NCBI GenBank assembly: GCA_029263315.1
Contig: JAJCXR010000045.1
Coordinates: forward strand, 62,001 to 126,000
Direction: 5' to 3'
DNA length: 64,000 nt
DNA from: Acidobacteriota bacterium
GTDB taxonomy: Bacteria; Acidobacteriota; Thermoanaerobaculia; Multivoradales; J023
In this document: one piece after another, positions 52,109 through 61,566 of the stretch
Layout: every line of letters starts with the position of its first letter
Position numbering within the stretch: position 1 is the first letter of the stretch
Position numbers and translations under genes: made by a program
Notes under the pieces: model-generated
The model's input: the letters and a program-made list of their open reading frames with translations, nothing else
Told to the model about the DNA's origin: nothing
The model's database searches: none

Positions 52109-52945
52109 ATGAAGACAGTCAAGGTTCTCACCATCGGCACCATGATGATTGCTGCTTTTTCTGTTTGCGGAGACCCCCTCGAGACGGGCGATAAGAAGTC
52201 GGACGCCGAGAAGGCCGTCAACGAGAAGACGGTCGCCGAGCCTTCCGATTCCTCCAGCACTGCCGCCGAGCCGGCCGCCGAATCCAAGGCGCCCAACCGT
52301 GCCCTTGGTGGTGTGGTCGCCGCGGCTCCGCAAGTCGTCGTGCCCACCGACGATGGCCGAGGCGTCAAATACTTCGACGGCTCGGTGGCGGGTCTCACCT
52401 ACGATGCCCTCAGCGACCACCTACGTCGCCTGGCCGAGGACGAAGAAAGCCTCGGGGATCGCCGTCGTCGCCGTCTCTGGGTGGCCCGTTCCTACCTCGA
52501 GCGTTATGAGCTCGGTGCCCTACCCCACGAGAATCCCTTGATCGACGAGGAGTTGGAAGACATCGTCAGTCATTGTGTCCTCAAGCTGATGCGAGTGCGA
52601 TTGGAGAAGGACATCGGCTTGACGGATCTGCGGGATCGGGTCCGGGGCAAGGGCGGAGTGTCCTCGGACGAAACATCAGGTCTCCGTCGCTGGAGCATCG
52701 CCCCACGGGCCGGCGTTGGCCACGACCCATGGTTGGGTACCAAGTTGCGCCTGCGGACCTCCGGCGAGCGGACCAGCTGGCGGCAGGCTGATTTCGCCTT
52801 CGGCTTCAAGCGGCATCTGCTGCACGACGAAACATTGTTTGGGGTCGAGATGGAAACCGACGAGCTCAACCTGGAGTTGGCCCACATTCTCGACGCCGAA
52901 TACTCCGGCGACACCTACCTGCTTTCCTTGCGCTGGCGCTTCTAA
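52109..52945 (+). CDS. Lipoprotein of unknown function
   Basis: I do not recognise a family. The 278-residue protein begins with a short signal peptide and a possible lipobox (AAFSVC, C20). A Lys/Glu/Ser/Ala-rich linker follows (about 25-65). The middle, around 90-190, contains RRRRLWVARSYLERYELGAL and other charged helices. The last 90 residues are beta-strand rich and end LLSLRWRF, with a terminal Phe as in some outer-membrane beta-barrel proteins. It stands alone between the S9 peptidase and the metallophosphoesterase. Confidence 0.6.
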   Translation: MKTVKVLTIGTMMIAAFSVCGDPLETGDKKSDAEKAVNEKTVAEPSDSSSTAAEPAAESKAPNRALGGVVAAAPQVVVPTDDGRGVKYFDGSVAGLTYDALSDHLRRLAEDEESLGDRRRRRLWVARSYLERYELGALPHENPLIDEELEDIVSHCVLKLMRVRLEKDIGLTDLRDRVRGKGGVSSDETSGLRRWSIAPRAGVGHDPWLGTKLRLRTSGERTSWRQADFAFGFKRHLLHDETLFGVEMETDELNLELAHILDAEYSGDTYLLSLRWRF

Positions 52946-53028
52946 GCGCCGCCTTTCAGCGCTGCCGCTCGCAAAAGCGTCCGGCGGCGTCTGTCTGTCT
53001 TGATCTCACCTGCCCAGTGCTCACCCGC

Positions 53029-54624
53029 TCAGTGCTCAAGTGTCGGCAACCGACACAGGTTGCCGGACACCAAGGGCATCCCACATTCGGCCAGGGGAGC
53101 CACCGCTTGCCCATCGGCCTGAAATCCCCGCACCGTACCCTGCCATGTCCCAGCATCGGTGACCTCGGCTGACAGATAGCCAAAGGCGGCGCCACTGGCC
53201 ATGGAGAGACCCTGGGCAGCCATGCCGTCGACGGTATCGCTCCACGGCGACGGTAGCAGGTTGCCGGAGAGGGCGACGCCGCTGTTGCCGATCACCAGCT
53301 GCGGCTGCCGTTTGCCCTCGAAGGTCAAGCTGAAAAATTGATGCATATGACCGGAGAGCAGCATGGTGGCGTTGGGGTGCAGGCGTCCGAGGGGAGTTGC
53401 GGCAAGGGCCGGCTGCATCGTCTGATTCTCGCTTTGGGGCGGCGAGCTGTTATCCCACTGGGCGAGGCTCCAGATGGGGCGATGCCCCACCAGCCAGGCG
53501 CCATGGGGGCTTTTGGCCAGCAGGGCGTTGACCACGGTCAGCTGCCGCATGTACTGATTCACCTCGTAGGCGATGGCCGGCGGGCTCTCCGGGTCCTCGC
53601 CGCCGCAGGCGTTGGCGGTATCGAGAAGCACCAAGTCCAGGTTGGCGAAGCGCAGCATCTGTGGCTCGACGGTGACGCTCGGCGCGTCGCAGCCGGGGAC
53701 CTCGAGCCAAGGGTTGAGCAGCTTGGAGTGGGGATCCAGAAAGTAGAAGAAACCGCTGCCGGCTCGACTGCACAGCTCGTGGTTCCCCCGCGTCATCACC
53801 CAAGGGGCTTTGGCCAGCAGAGGCTGAGCCGGGACAAAAAAGTCTTCGTTCCACGTCGTCCAGGTGTCATAGGTGGATTGGCGCACCAGGGGGCTGCCGT
53901 CGCTGGGCAGGCAGCCGTCGTAGGACCACTGGTCGGCCCCGGTTTTACTGGGTGTGCCGCGGTAGTTGTAGTCGCCGACGTGGATCACCAAGTCCGGCGC
54001 TTCCCCGGCGGCGGCTTTGGCGATGGACGGCAGGGGCCAAGCGCTGGCCACCCCATCGCTGCCGGCGCAGGGTTGCTTGCTGCCCCCTTTGCAACCGCTA
54101 TCGCCCACCACCACCAGGCGATCCACCCGCTGGCGGCCCATGGCCGGGATTGGCAGGCGCGTCGACGAGCCGGCGACGGTCACCGTGACGCCCGGTTTCA
54201 CTTGCACCACCGCTTCACACACCGAGACACCAAAAGCGGAGGGATTGGGATTGTCTCGCAGGTGCATCGCAGCCTCCGCCGCGCCGTCGCTGAAGGTGAG
54301 CCCTGGGCAGCCGCTGGCCGGTTGCGCCAGGATGACCCGCACCAAGGGCACGGTACGGTCGAGGATGTCGGAATGGGCCATCACCACATATTGGGCCAGG
54401 ACGTTGGAGGGCGACGCAGCATCGGTCGCGGCGTCGGCCGGGGTTGACCCGTCGCCGGCCAGGGCTGGGCTCGAGCCGAGACCGACCAGCAGTCCACCGA
54501 CCAGCAGCCCGACGATCCAGCGATAGTGCTGACTTCGATCCTTTGAAATACGACCCAGCCGCAGGTTGTGGTGTAAAGGTTGCGCGGTGGGGGGGCGGCG
54601 GCACAAGGGGTGCGAAGGTAGCAT
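53029..54624 (-). CDS. Secreted metallophosphoesterase
   Basis: The 531-residue protein has a signal segment near 35-56 and a calcineurin-like phosphoesterase core with metal motifs in order: VVVGDSGC, HVGDYNYRG, TRGNHELC, VGHRPIWS and SGHMHQFF. This resembles purple acid phosphatase-type enzymes, though no activity can be assigned. It starts at ATG 54624, preceded by GGGAG. The N-terminal 60 residues before the signal segment are unusually long. Confidence 0.8.
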   Translation of the reverse strand: MLPSHPLCRRPPTAQPLHHNLRLGRISKDRSQHYRWIVGLLVGGLLVGLGSSPALAGDGSTPADAATDAASPSNVLAQYVVMAHSDILDRTVPLVRVILAQPASGCPGLTFSDGAAEAAMHLRDNPNPSAFGVSVCEAVVQVKPGVTVTVAGSSTRLPIPAMGRQRVDRLVVVGDSGCKGGSKQPCAGSDGVASAWPLPSIAKAAAGEAPDLVIHVGDYNYRGTPSKTGADQWSYDGCLPSDGSPLVRQSTYDTWTTWNEDFFVPAQPLLAKAPWVMTRGNHELCSRAGSGFFYFLDPHSKLLNPWLEVPGCDAPSVTVEPQMLRFANLDLVLLDTANACGGEDPESPPAIAYEVNQYMRQLTVVNALLAKSPHGAWLVGHRPIWSLAQWDNSSPPQSENQTMQPALAATPLGRLHPNATMLLSGHMHQFFSLTFEGKRQPQLVIGNSGVALSGNLLPSPWSDTVDGMAAQGLSMASGAAFGYLSAEVTDAGTWQGTVRGFQADGQAVAPLAECGMPLVSGNLCRLPTLEH

Positions 54625-54764
54625 GGCGATCTCCCGGCGACGCAGGACAGGGACACGTCTTCGGGCCGCCTACAGGCGGCAACCGTAGGGCGCGCCGACC
54701 CCGTCTTTGGCGTCGACTGCAGTCAGGTTGATGAGCGGACATGCCATTGTATCGCGGATATGTT

Positions 54765-54816
54765 CCGCCAGAAGGTGCCGCCAGAAGGTGCCGTCAGAAG
54801 GTGCCGCTAGAATGGA
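54765..54816. repeat. 13 bp tandem repeat upstream of the DUF2911 gene
   Basis: The unit CCGCCAGAAGGTG occurs three times and a fourth degenerates to CCGCTAGAATGG. It lies 80-130 nt upstream of ATG 54897. Confidence 0.7.
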
Positions 54817-54896
54817 CCGCCAAAACCTTGCTCACACCCATTGCGTACCTGGCATCAGTTGTTCTGTTGGCTCACTATCCAAAGCGAGGTACTGTA

Positions 54897-56087
54897 ATGC
54901 GTCGATCGATACCGGCTATTTTGGCCTTCTCCGCCTTTCTTACTTTGGGCACCACCGCCTTCGCCCAAACCAATTTGGTGACGCCACCGGGTGGCGCCAA
55001 CCAGCGCAGCGTCGTCACCCAGTACATGGGTTTGGTCGCCGTCACCATCGACTACAACAGCCCGGATGTGCACGCCCCCAACGGTGACGATCGCCGCGGC
55101 AAGATCTGGGGCCAGCTGGTGCCCTATGGTTTCACCAACCTCGGTTTCGGCAATGGCAATCCTGGACCTTGGCGGGTGGGGGCGAACGAGAACACCACCA
55201 TCACTTTTTCCCACGACGTCGAAGTACAAGGCGAGCCCATAGCAGCCGGTACCTACGGCCTACACATGGCCGTCGGCGAATTGTTCGCCGACGCCTCTGA
55301 AGCGCCCTCTCCAGGCAAGCCAGTCGGTGAAGAGTGGACGATCATCTTTTCCCATAACTCAACGGCTTGGGGAAGCTTCTTTTACGACCAAGCCGAGGAC
55401 GCCCTGCGGGTGACGGCGACCCCCGAGAAGGCTCCCTACCGTGAATGGTTGAGCTTTGATTTCATCGATCGGCAACTGGACTCCACCACCGTCGCTTTGC
55501 AGTGGGAGGAGCTGCAGGTCCCGTTCACCATCACGGTGCCCGACATCAAGACCCTGTATGTGGAGAAGCTGCGTCAGGATCTACAATCGTCGGCCGGCTT
55601 CTCATTCCTCGGCTGGAATACCGCCGCCAACTATTGCCTGGCCAATGATGTCAACTTGGAAGAAGCCTTGACCTGGGCCGAAACCGCCATCAGCAGCCCG
55701 TTCTTCGGCAACCGAAGCTTCACCACCTTGTCCACCAAGTCGCAAATCCTCGCCAAGCTGGGGCGCACCGAGGAGGCGGAAGCGGTGATGCAGGAGGCCA
55801 TCGAAGACCCTGCCACCACCGTCTTCGAGGTGCACGGTTATGGCCGTCAGCTGATCACCCAGGGGCAGAACCAGAAGGCGCTGGAAGTCTTCCAACACAA
55901 TGCCGAGCGCTTTCCCGACACCTGGCCGATCCATGTCGGTCTCGCCCGTGGGTACTCGGCCGTGGGGCAATACGACAAGGCCTTGGAACATGCCAAGCTG
56001 GCCCATGCCAATGCCCCCGATGATCTCAACCGCGACGGCTTGGCGGCTTCCATCGCCAAGCTAGAGAAGGGCGAAGATATCAATTGA
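54897..56087 (+). CDS. DUF2911 protein with C-terminal tetratricopeptide repeats
   Basis: The 396-residue protein has a signal peptide (MRRSIPAILAFSAFLTLGTTAFAQ) and a DUF2911 domain of unknown role (about 30-190; GKIWGQLVPYG, WRVGANENTTITFSHDVEVQG, GTYGLHM and WTIIFSHNSTAWGSFFYD). Its C-terminal third shows helical repeats with alternating pattern (NLEEALTWAETAI, GRTEEAEAVMQEAIED, GQNQKALEVFQHNAERFPD, GQYDKALEHAKLAHANAP) that fit TPR units. ATG 54897 is preceded by AGCGAGG. An in-frame ATG at 54741 would cross the tandem repeat and is not used. Confidence 0.8.
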   Translation: MRRSIPAILAFSAFLTLGTTAFAQTNLVTPPGGANQRSVVTQYMGLVAVTIDYNSPDVHAPNGDDRRGKIWGQLVPYGFTNLGFGNGNPGPWRVGANENTTITFSHDVEVQGEPIAAGTYGLHMAVGELFADASEAPSPGKPVGEEWTIIFSHNSTAWGSFFYDQAEDALRVTATPEKAPYREWLSFDFIDRQLDSTTVALQWEELQVPFTITVPDIKTLYVEKLRQDLQSSAGFSFLGWNTAANYCLANDVNLEEALTWAETAISSPFFGNRSFTTLSTKSQILAKLGRTEEAEAVMQEAIEDPATTVFEVHGYGRQLITQGQNQKALEVFQHNAERFPDTWPIHVGLARGYSAVGQYDKALEHAKLAHANAPDDLNRDGLAASIAKLEKGEDIN

Positions 56088-56116
56088 TGGTGGTGGAGAC
56101 CGCCTGGCGTCCGGTG

Positions 56117-57352
56117 TCAATGGCCGGCGGTTCCGTTCTCCACCGATTGCCGAGCGTGCATTTGAATCTCCACCAGCGCGTCCGGTGTCATCAACACCGT
56201 GCCGACGGTGGCCCGGGCCGGGGCTGGGCGACCGAGGGTCTTGGCATAGACGGCGTTCATGGCGTCGTAGAAACGTATGTCACTGAGATAGACAGTGGCG
56301 TCGGTGACATCGTCGAAGGTCATGCCGGCCGCCGCCAGGGTGGCCCGCAGGTTGGCCAGCACGACTTCGGTTTGGGCTGTGGGTCCGGGGGGGAAGACCC
56401 CCTGCGCAGTGCGTCCCACCATGCCGGAGAGGAAGAGGCGCTCACCGACCCGGATGGCCGGCGACAGGGTTTTGCGGGGCGTCGCCCCGTCCGGCATCAC
56501 CGCCCGGCGCTCTCCTTGGACCGCCGTGCATTGAAGCTCGACATGCATTTCGGCATCGATCAAACCGGCGCGCACCGTCGCCCGGGCCGGTGGCGCTTGT
56601 TTGAAAAAGGTCGGGTAGACCTCGTTGAAGGCGGCGAAGCTGCGGGCGTCGTCCAGATAGACGCGACAGGAAACGAGGTTGTCGTAGCCCATGCCGGCGG
56701 CCTTCAGAACCTTGCCGACGTTCGCCATGCTCTGCTGCACTTGGGCTTTGGGGTCGCCGGGGACGCGACGGCTGGTGGCCGGGTCGTTGGACACCATGCC
56801 CGAGATGAAGAGAGTGTCTCCCGCCAAGGTGCCCCAGGAAAAGGCTTCGATCTCCGGCCACCCTTCCGGGGTGATGGCCCGACGCTCGACACCCCGGCGC
56901 AGCGCGATCATCGAGATCTCGGTCAGGGCTCCGGGGATTGCGATGTCCGCCCGCATGACGGTTCGGCTGGGTCGCGGCGCTTGCAAGCCTTGGTGGTAGA
57001 TCTTGTTGAAGGGGGCGAAGTGGCGGGAATCCGCAAGGTAGACGTTGACATCCACCACATCGGAGAAATCGAGACCGGCGGCATGCAGCACGGTCTTCAA
57101 ATTGTCGAGGGTGGTGCGCGTTTGCACAAAGGCGTTGCCCTCCACCTCGGTGGTACCGGGGCGGTTGGCGATGGCGCCGGACAGCATCAATAGGTCGCCG
57201 TTCCATACCGCCGGGCTGAACGGCAGATCGAGAACAGCGGCGCTCGGCGCCACGACGCGGCGCTCGGCCTCGGCGGCAGGCGGCTGCAGGGCAGCGATGA
57301 GCATCGAGCAGAGTAGGACGGGAACGAGGCAGGACGGGATTTCTTGTTTCAT
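56117..57352 (-). CDS. Secreted triple RidA-domain protein
   Basis: The 411-residue protein has a signal peptide (1-29, ending AEA) and three RidA/YjgF domains in tandem (about 32-153, 157-278 and 283-402), each with a GxxxxxSGxx, a helix pair and an LxEI/VEL strand. RidA is normally a homotrimer with catalytic sites at the subunit faces, so one chain could fold as its own trimer. The arginine equivalent to R105 of E. coli RidA is I137, L264 and L387 in the three domains, so 2-iminobutanoate deaminase activity is not expected. ATG 57352 is preceded by AGGAGAG. Confidence 0.85.
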   Translation of the reverse strand: MKQEIPSCLVPVLLCSMLIAALQPPAAEAERRVVAPSAAVLDLPFSPAVWNGDLLMLSGAIANRPGTTEVEGNAFVQTRTTLDNLKTVLHAAGLDFSDVVDVNVYLADSRHFAPFNKIYHQGLQAPRPSRTVMRADIAIPGALTEISMIALRRGVERRAITPEGWPEIEAFSWGTLAGDTLFISGMVSNDPATSRRVPGDPKAQVQQSMANVGKVLKAAGMGYDNLVSCRVYLDDARSFAAFNEVYPTFFKQAPPARATVRAGLIDAEMHVELQCTAVQGERRAVMPDGATPRKTLSPAIRVGERLFLSGMVGRTAQGVFPPGPTAQTEVVLANLRATLAAAGMTFDDVTDATVYLSDIRFYDAMNAVYAKTLGRPAPARATVGTVLMTPDALVEIQMHARQSVENGTAGH

Positions 57353-57649
57353 TTTTTGTCTCTCCTGGTGGAGAACTTATCAGAAATGAAACAGAGCCAG
57401 CCCATGGGACAGGACTGGCTCGCGGGAGGTTTACTACCGGCTGAGCGGCAGAAGTTTGGTGGATGTGGGGTAGGCTGTTGTAGGTAAGCCAACAGGCACA
57501 CGAAACGGTTGCGTTGATCGCGGGACGGCCTCATTGGCCGCTTGAGAGCTCCCGTCTGATGGTGTGCGATTCGAGCTCGCCCTCTTTGATGGTGCACATT
57601 GTGCAGGTTGAGTGTTACAAGCCCCATTACAGGAAGCTGGAGAACTGTC
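57353..57649. other. Divergent intergenic region
   Basis: This holds promoters for the RidA and PLP-enzyme genes. GAGCCAG (57394-57400) and CTGGCTC (57415-57421) form a 7 bp inverted repeat. I looked for an S-box or other methionine-related riboswitch before the PLP gene and see none. Confidence 0.4.
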
Positions 57650-58792
57650 ATGACCCATAAAAGCCCCGCTTTTCATCTGGACACCCGTTTGGTCCGGGCC
57701 TCTTCCGAGGTCGACGGCAGCACCGGTGCCATCGCCCCGCCCCTCTACCTGTCGACCACCTTCGAGCATGGTCCCGAGGGGGAGAGTCTGCACGGCTTCA
57801 CCTATGTGCGTCACAGCAACCCCAATCAAGTGAAGCTGGAAGCCGCCCTGGCGGACATCGAAGGTGGTGAGTCGTGCCTGGTCTACGCTTCAGGGTTGGC
57901 GGCGGCGGCGAGCTTTCTGCAAGGACTCTCGGTGGGGGGGCACGTGGTGCTACAGCGGGATGTCTACTACGGGGTGCGGCAGATCGCCCATCGCTACTTG
58001 GCACGCTGGGGCCTGAGCTTCACGGAAGTGGACTGCCGCGACCTGGATGCCGTGGCCTCGGCCATGCGGCCGGAGACCTGTTTGCTGTGGGTGGAGTCCC
58101 CGACCAATCCGTTGATGCACGTGGTCGATTTGTCGGCCTTGGCGGATCTCGCCCATGGCCAGGGGGCGGAGCTGTTGGTGGACGGCACCTTCGCCAGCCC
58201 GGCCCTGCAACGCCCCTTGACCTCGGGGGCGGATGTGGTGCTGCATTCCACCACCAAATACCTCGGCGGCCACAGCGATGTGCAAGGGGGGGCGTTGATC
58301 CTTGCCTCGGCGGCCCGCCATGACGAGGCCTTGCGTGAGAGTCGATCGGTGCTCGGCAACGTCAGCTCACCGTTCAACGATTGGCTGATCCTGCGCGGCT
58401 TGCGCACCTTGGGCTGTCGCATGGAGCGTCACGCCGCCAATGCACAGCGGGTGGCCGAAGGGCTAGCGGCGCATCCGGGGGTGCAGGAGGTCTTCTACCC
58501 GGGCCTCCCCGGTCATCCCGGCCACGCCATCGCCCGACGTCAAATGAGCGCCTTCGGCGGCATGCTGTCGTTCACCGTCGTCGGAGGACGCCAGGCGGCG
58601 GTGGCCCTGGCGTCGCGCTTGCGGTTGTTCAGCAATGCCACCAGCTTGGGCGGCGTCGAGAGCCTCCTGGAGCACCGGGCGTCGATGGAGGGCCCCGAGT
58701 CGACGACGCCGGCCAATCTGTTGCGGGTTTCGGTTGGCCTGGAGCATCCGGAGGATCTGCTGGCGGACCTGCGGCAAGCCCTGGACGGTTGA
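57650..58792 (+). CDS. Cys/Met-metabolism PLP-dependent enzyme (cystathionine gamma-synthase/lyase type)
   Basis: The 380-residue protein is a fold-type I PLP enzyme of the Cys/Met metabolism family. The PLP lysine is K203 in HSTTKYLGGHSD. Other blocks are APPLYLSTTFEH, YVRHSNPNQVKLEAALADIEGG, WVESPTNPLMHVVD and a late NLLRVSVGLEHPEDL. Gamma-synthase, gamma-lyase and beta-lyase activities cannot be separated here. ATG 57650 has GGAG eight nt upstream. Its stop abuts the stop of the convergent Pro-rich gene with no gap. Confidence 0.9.
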   Translation: MTHKSPAFHLDTRLVRASSEVDGSTGAIAPPLYLSTTFEHGPEGESLHGFTYVRHSNPNQVKLEAALADIEGGESCLVYASGLAAAASFLQGLSVGGHVVLQRDVYYGVRQIAHRYLARWGLSFTEVDCRDLDAVASAMRPETCLLWVESPTNPLMHVVDLSALADLAHGQGAELLVDGTFASPALQRPLTSGADVVLHSTTKYLGGHSDVQGGALILASAARHDEALRESRSVLGNVSSPFNDWLILRGLRTLGCRMERHAANAQRVAEGLAAHPGVQEVFYPGLPGHPGHAIARRQMSAFGGMLSFTVVGGRQAAVALASRLRLFSNATSLGGVESLLEHRASMEGPESTTPANLLRVSVGLEHPEDLLADLRQALDG

Positions 58793-59899
58793 TCAGCCCT
58801 CGGGCCGCAGCAGATCTTCCACTTCGATCACCGGATCGCCGGTATCTCCGTTGTCGTCGTTGAGTCCGTAGTCGGCCTCGGCCGCGGCTTGGGCGGCGGC
58901 CGCCTCCTCCTCCGCCAAGTGCCAGGCGGCGAGCACAGCGTCGGCGCAGGCGAGTTGGGTAGGCGCGGCGGCGGGGGAGGGTAGGCCGACGATCCTCTCC
59001 AGGGCCTCCAGCGCCTCATCGGTCGCCAGGCAGGTGGCCTCCAGGGCGGCGTGGGGCAGGCAGACCTCGAGGGGCGGCATGGCTTGACGCAGCTGCGCCG
59101 TGCGGTTGCCCCACACCCGGCGCCAGTTCTCCCAGCGGCTGCGTTGTAGCGCTTGCGGAGCTTGGCGCCGCGCCAGGTCGGCAAAATCTTCCTGCTCGAC
59201 CTTGCCGGCGTCGCTGAGGGTTTGCAACTGCGCGGGCAAGGGACGCAGGGCCGCCTCAATGCTCTCGAAGGTCCACGCCGGGCCTTCCTCTTGCGGCTCC
59301 GCCGCCCGGGGCTCGGTCACCTCGACGGTCGTTTCGGTCGCGGGTGCTTCCTGCTCTTGCCAAGTGGGCAGGGTGAGCCAACGGTCGAAGTCCAGGCCCA
59401 CGCCGTGGCGGCTCATCCACAGGCCCCATCCGGCCAGCAATACCAGAACGAGGCTCAGACCCCAAGCGATGGGTCGCGGTATTTGGGGCCGCGAACGGGC
59501 GGCGATGCGCAACCCGGAGCTCGGGGGACGGGACGGTCTGGAGGGCCTGGCCGGCCGCGCCTCGCCCGCTGGCGGCGGAGCTGTGGAGGGCAGCGGTGGG
59601 CTCGGTGGACGAGGACCCGGGGGACGCGGTGCCGGCCGGGTCGCTGCACCGGCAGCCGATGCTGTGGGAGCGGAGGAGGCGGGCGCTGGGCGGCTGGCCG
59701 GGGGGGCGTCGGGGGGCGGCGCCAGAACCTCCGTGTGCACCCCGGGACGCTGCTGGCGGGGTGTCAGCTCTGGGGCCGGCAAGGCCGTGGTCCGGCGTAG
59801 CTCGGAGAGCTTTACACCGGCCTCCGTTGACGGCGTCGCAGGGTCGCCGGACGCAGGCTCGTCGGACGGAGAGACGGGGGGGCGCGTTGGACGATCCAT
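58793..59899 (-). CDS. Proline-rich single-pass membrane protein of unknown function
   Basis: I do not recognise a family. The 368-residue protein has a long Pro/Ala/Ser/Arg-rich cytoplasmic N-terminus (1-140), a membrane helix (144-162, PIAWGLSLVLVLLAGWGLWM), and a helical outside domain of about 200 residues with four well-spaced Cys residues (C in EVCLP, TCLA and ACAD segments) that ends acidic. The topology, basic and Pro-rich inside, helical outside, is that of an envelope-spanning or scaffold protein. ATG 59899 is assumed from the start of the Pro-rich part. Confidence 0.6.
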   Translation of the reverse strand: MDRPTRPPVSPSDEPASGDPATPSTEAGVKLSELRRTTALPAPELTPRQQRPGVHTEVLAPPPDAPPASRPAPASSAPTASAAGAATRPAPRPPGPRPPSPPLPSTAPPPAGEARPARPSRPSRPPSSGLRIAARSRPQIPRPIAWGLSLVLVLLAGWGLWMSRHGVGLDFDRWLTLPTWQEQEAPATETTVEVTEPRAAEPQEEGPAWTFESIEAALRPLPAQLQTLSDAGKVEQEDFADLARRQAPQALQRSRWENWRRVWGNRTAQLRQAMPPLEVCLPHAALEATCLATDEALEALERIVGLPSPAAAPTQLACADAVLAAWHLAEEEAAAAQAAAEADYGLNDDNGDTGDPVIEVEDLLRPEG

Positions 59900-60132
59900 G
59901 ATGGTCGGTGGGCTCCTGCGCGGATGATCTCGTCCCACGTCTCCGACGGTGGACGGGCACCGGGCTACGAAATTTCGTCTCAGGCTACCACAATCCAATG
60001 GGCGAGCCGCGGTCGGCCAGGTCCCGGCCGGCGTCCGATGCGCCGCCCGAGGAATTCCTCAGGTGGGGCTTGCCCGGGCAGACAGGGGCGAACGGAATCA
60101 GGTACGATGCCCTAAAGGAGGACACTCATCCC

Positions 60133-61533
60133 ATGACCAAAACTCGCACCGAGACCGATAGCCTCGGACCCATCGAGGTCCCCGCCGATGTCTACTATGG
60201 CGCCCAGACCGAGCGCGCTTTTCGCAATTTCCCCGTCAGTGGATTGCGTTTTTCACACCGCTTCATCGCCGCCCATGCCTTGCTCAAACGCGAGGCAGCC
60301 CGCGTCAACCAAGAGATGGAGATCGTGCCGGCGGAGATCGCCGACGCCATCGTGCAGGCGGCGGACGAGGTCATCGCCGGCCAGCACGGTGACAACTTTC
60401 CCCTCGACATTTTCCAGACCGGCTCCGGCACCTCCACCAATATGAACGTCAACGAGGTGTTGTCCAACCGCGCCATCGAGATCCTCGGCGGCGAGATGGG
60501 CTCGAAACAGCCGGTGCACCCCAACGATCACGTCAACGCCGGGCAATCGAGCAATGACACTATCCCGACCTCCATCCACGTCGCCGCCTACGGCGCCTTG
60601 GTGGAGGATCTGGAGCCGGCGGTGGTCCACTTGGCGGAAGCCTTGGAGGCCAAGGCCGAGGCCTTCGACGACATCGTCAAAATCGGCCGCACCCATTTGC
60701 AGGATGCCGTGCCGGTGCGCCTGGGGCAGGAATTTAGTGGTTATGCCCAGCAAATGCGCAACGCCATCGCCCGCCTCGAAGCGGTGCGCCCGCGTTTGGC
60801 CGAGCTGGCCCTCGGCGGCACCGCCGTCGGCACGGGGCTCAATGCGCCGCCGGGTTTCGCCGACCGGGTGATCGCCAATATGGCCCGCACCACCGGCCAT
60901 CCGTTTGTCCCCGCCGCCAACCGTTTCGAGGCCCTGGCTGCCAAGGACGCCGCGGTGGAGACCTCCGGTGCGCTCAAGACCTTGGCGGTCTCCCTGACCA
61001 AGGTGGCCAACGACCTCCGTTGGTTGGGCTCCGGCCCCCGCTGCGGCTTCGGCGAGATCGTTCTGCCCAGCCTGCAGCCGGGCAGCTCGATCATGCCGGG
61101 CAAGGTCAACCCGGTGATTCCGGAGATGGCCTTGATGGTGGCGGCGCAAGTGATGGGCAATGACGCCACCATCGCCCTCGGCGGCATGGCGGGCAATTTC
61201 GAGCTCAATGTCATGATGCCGGTGATCGCCTACAACCTGCTGCAATCGATCGAGATCTTGAGCCATGCCTGTCGCCTGCTGGCGGACAAATGCGTCGATG
61301 GCCTGGAGGCCGACGCCGAGCGCAACCGCGAGATGGTTGAGAAGAGTCTCGCCATGTGCACCTCCCTGGCGCCGATCATCGGCTATGACGAAGCGGCATC
61401 GATCGCCAAAGAAGCCTTCAAGACCGGCCGCACGGTCCGGCAGATCGCCAGTCAGCGAAATCTGATGTCGGCGGAGGAGCTGGAGGCGGTGCTCGATCCC
61501 CGCGGCATGACCGAAGGCGGTATCCAAGGCTAG
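60133..61533 (+). CDS. fumC: Fumarate hydratase class II (FumC)
   Basis: The 466-residue protein interconverts fumarate and L-malate in the citric acid cycle. It has the fumarase/aspartase superfamily features: QTGSGTSTNMNVNEV, HPNDHVNAGQSSNDTIPT, and the signature GSSIMPGKVNPVIPE. The beginning TETDSLGPIEVPADVYYGAQT is typical of FumC. ATG 60133 is preceded by AAAGGAGG; an in-frame frame start at 59908 is far from the family N-terminus. The TonB-dependent receptor follows after 29 nt. Confidence 0.95.
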   Translation: MTKTRTETDSLGPIEVPADVYYGAQTERAFRNFPVSGLRFSHRFIAAHALLKREAARVNQEMEIVPAEIADAIVQAADEVIAGQHGDNFPLDIFQTGSGTSTNMNVNEVLSNRAIEILGGEMGSKQPVHPNDHVNAGQSSNDTIPTSIHVAAYGALVEDLEPAVVHLAEALEAKAEAFDDIVKIGRTHLQDAVPVRLGQEFSGYAQQMRNAIARLEAVRPRLAELALGGTAVGTGLNAPPGFADRVIANMARTTGHPFVPAANRFEALAAKDAAVETSGALKTLAVSLTKVANDLRWLGSGPRCGFGEIVLPSLQPGSSIMPGKVNPVIPEMALMVAAQVMGNDATIALGGMAGNFELNVMMPVIAYNLLQSIEILSHACRLLADKCVDGLEADAERNREMVEKSLAMCTSLAPIIGYDEAASIAKEAFKTGRTVRQIASQRNLMSAEELEAVLDPRGMTEGGIQG

Positions 61534-61545
61534 GAGGACGCGACC

Positions 61546-61566
61546 ATGATCTTGTCGAGACCATGA
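61546..61566 (+). other. Possible six-codon leader peptide coupled to the receptor gene
   Basis: After AGGAGG (61532-61537) the frame ATG ATC TTG TCG AGA CCA TGA runs from 61546 to 61566. Its TGA overlaps the ATG at 61563 as ATGA. Ribosomes ending the short peptide could restart on the receptor gene. This is based on the sequence pattern only. Confidence 0.3.

Noticed and set aside
54765..54816. Tandem repeat as a CRISPR array
   Set aside because: Units are 13 bp with no spacers, and no cas gene is nearby.
57353..57649. SAM or other riboswitch upstream of the Cys/Met PLP gene
   Set aside because: I looked for an S-box-like pattern and found none; only a 7 bp inverted repeat is present.
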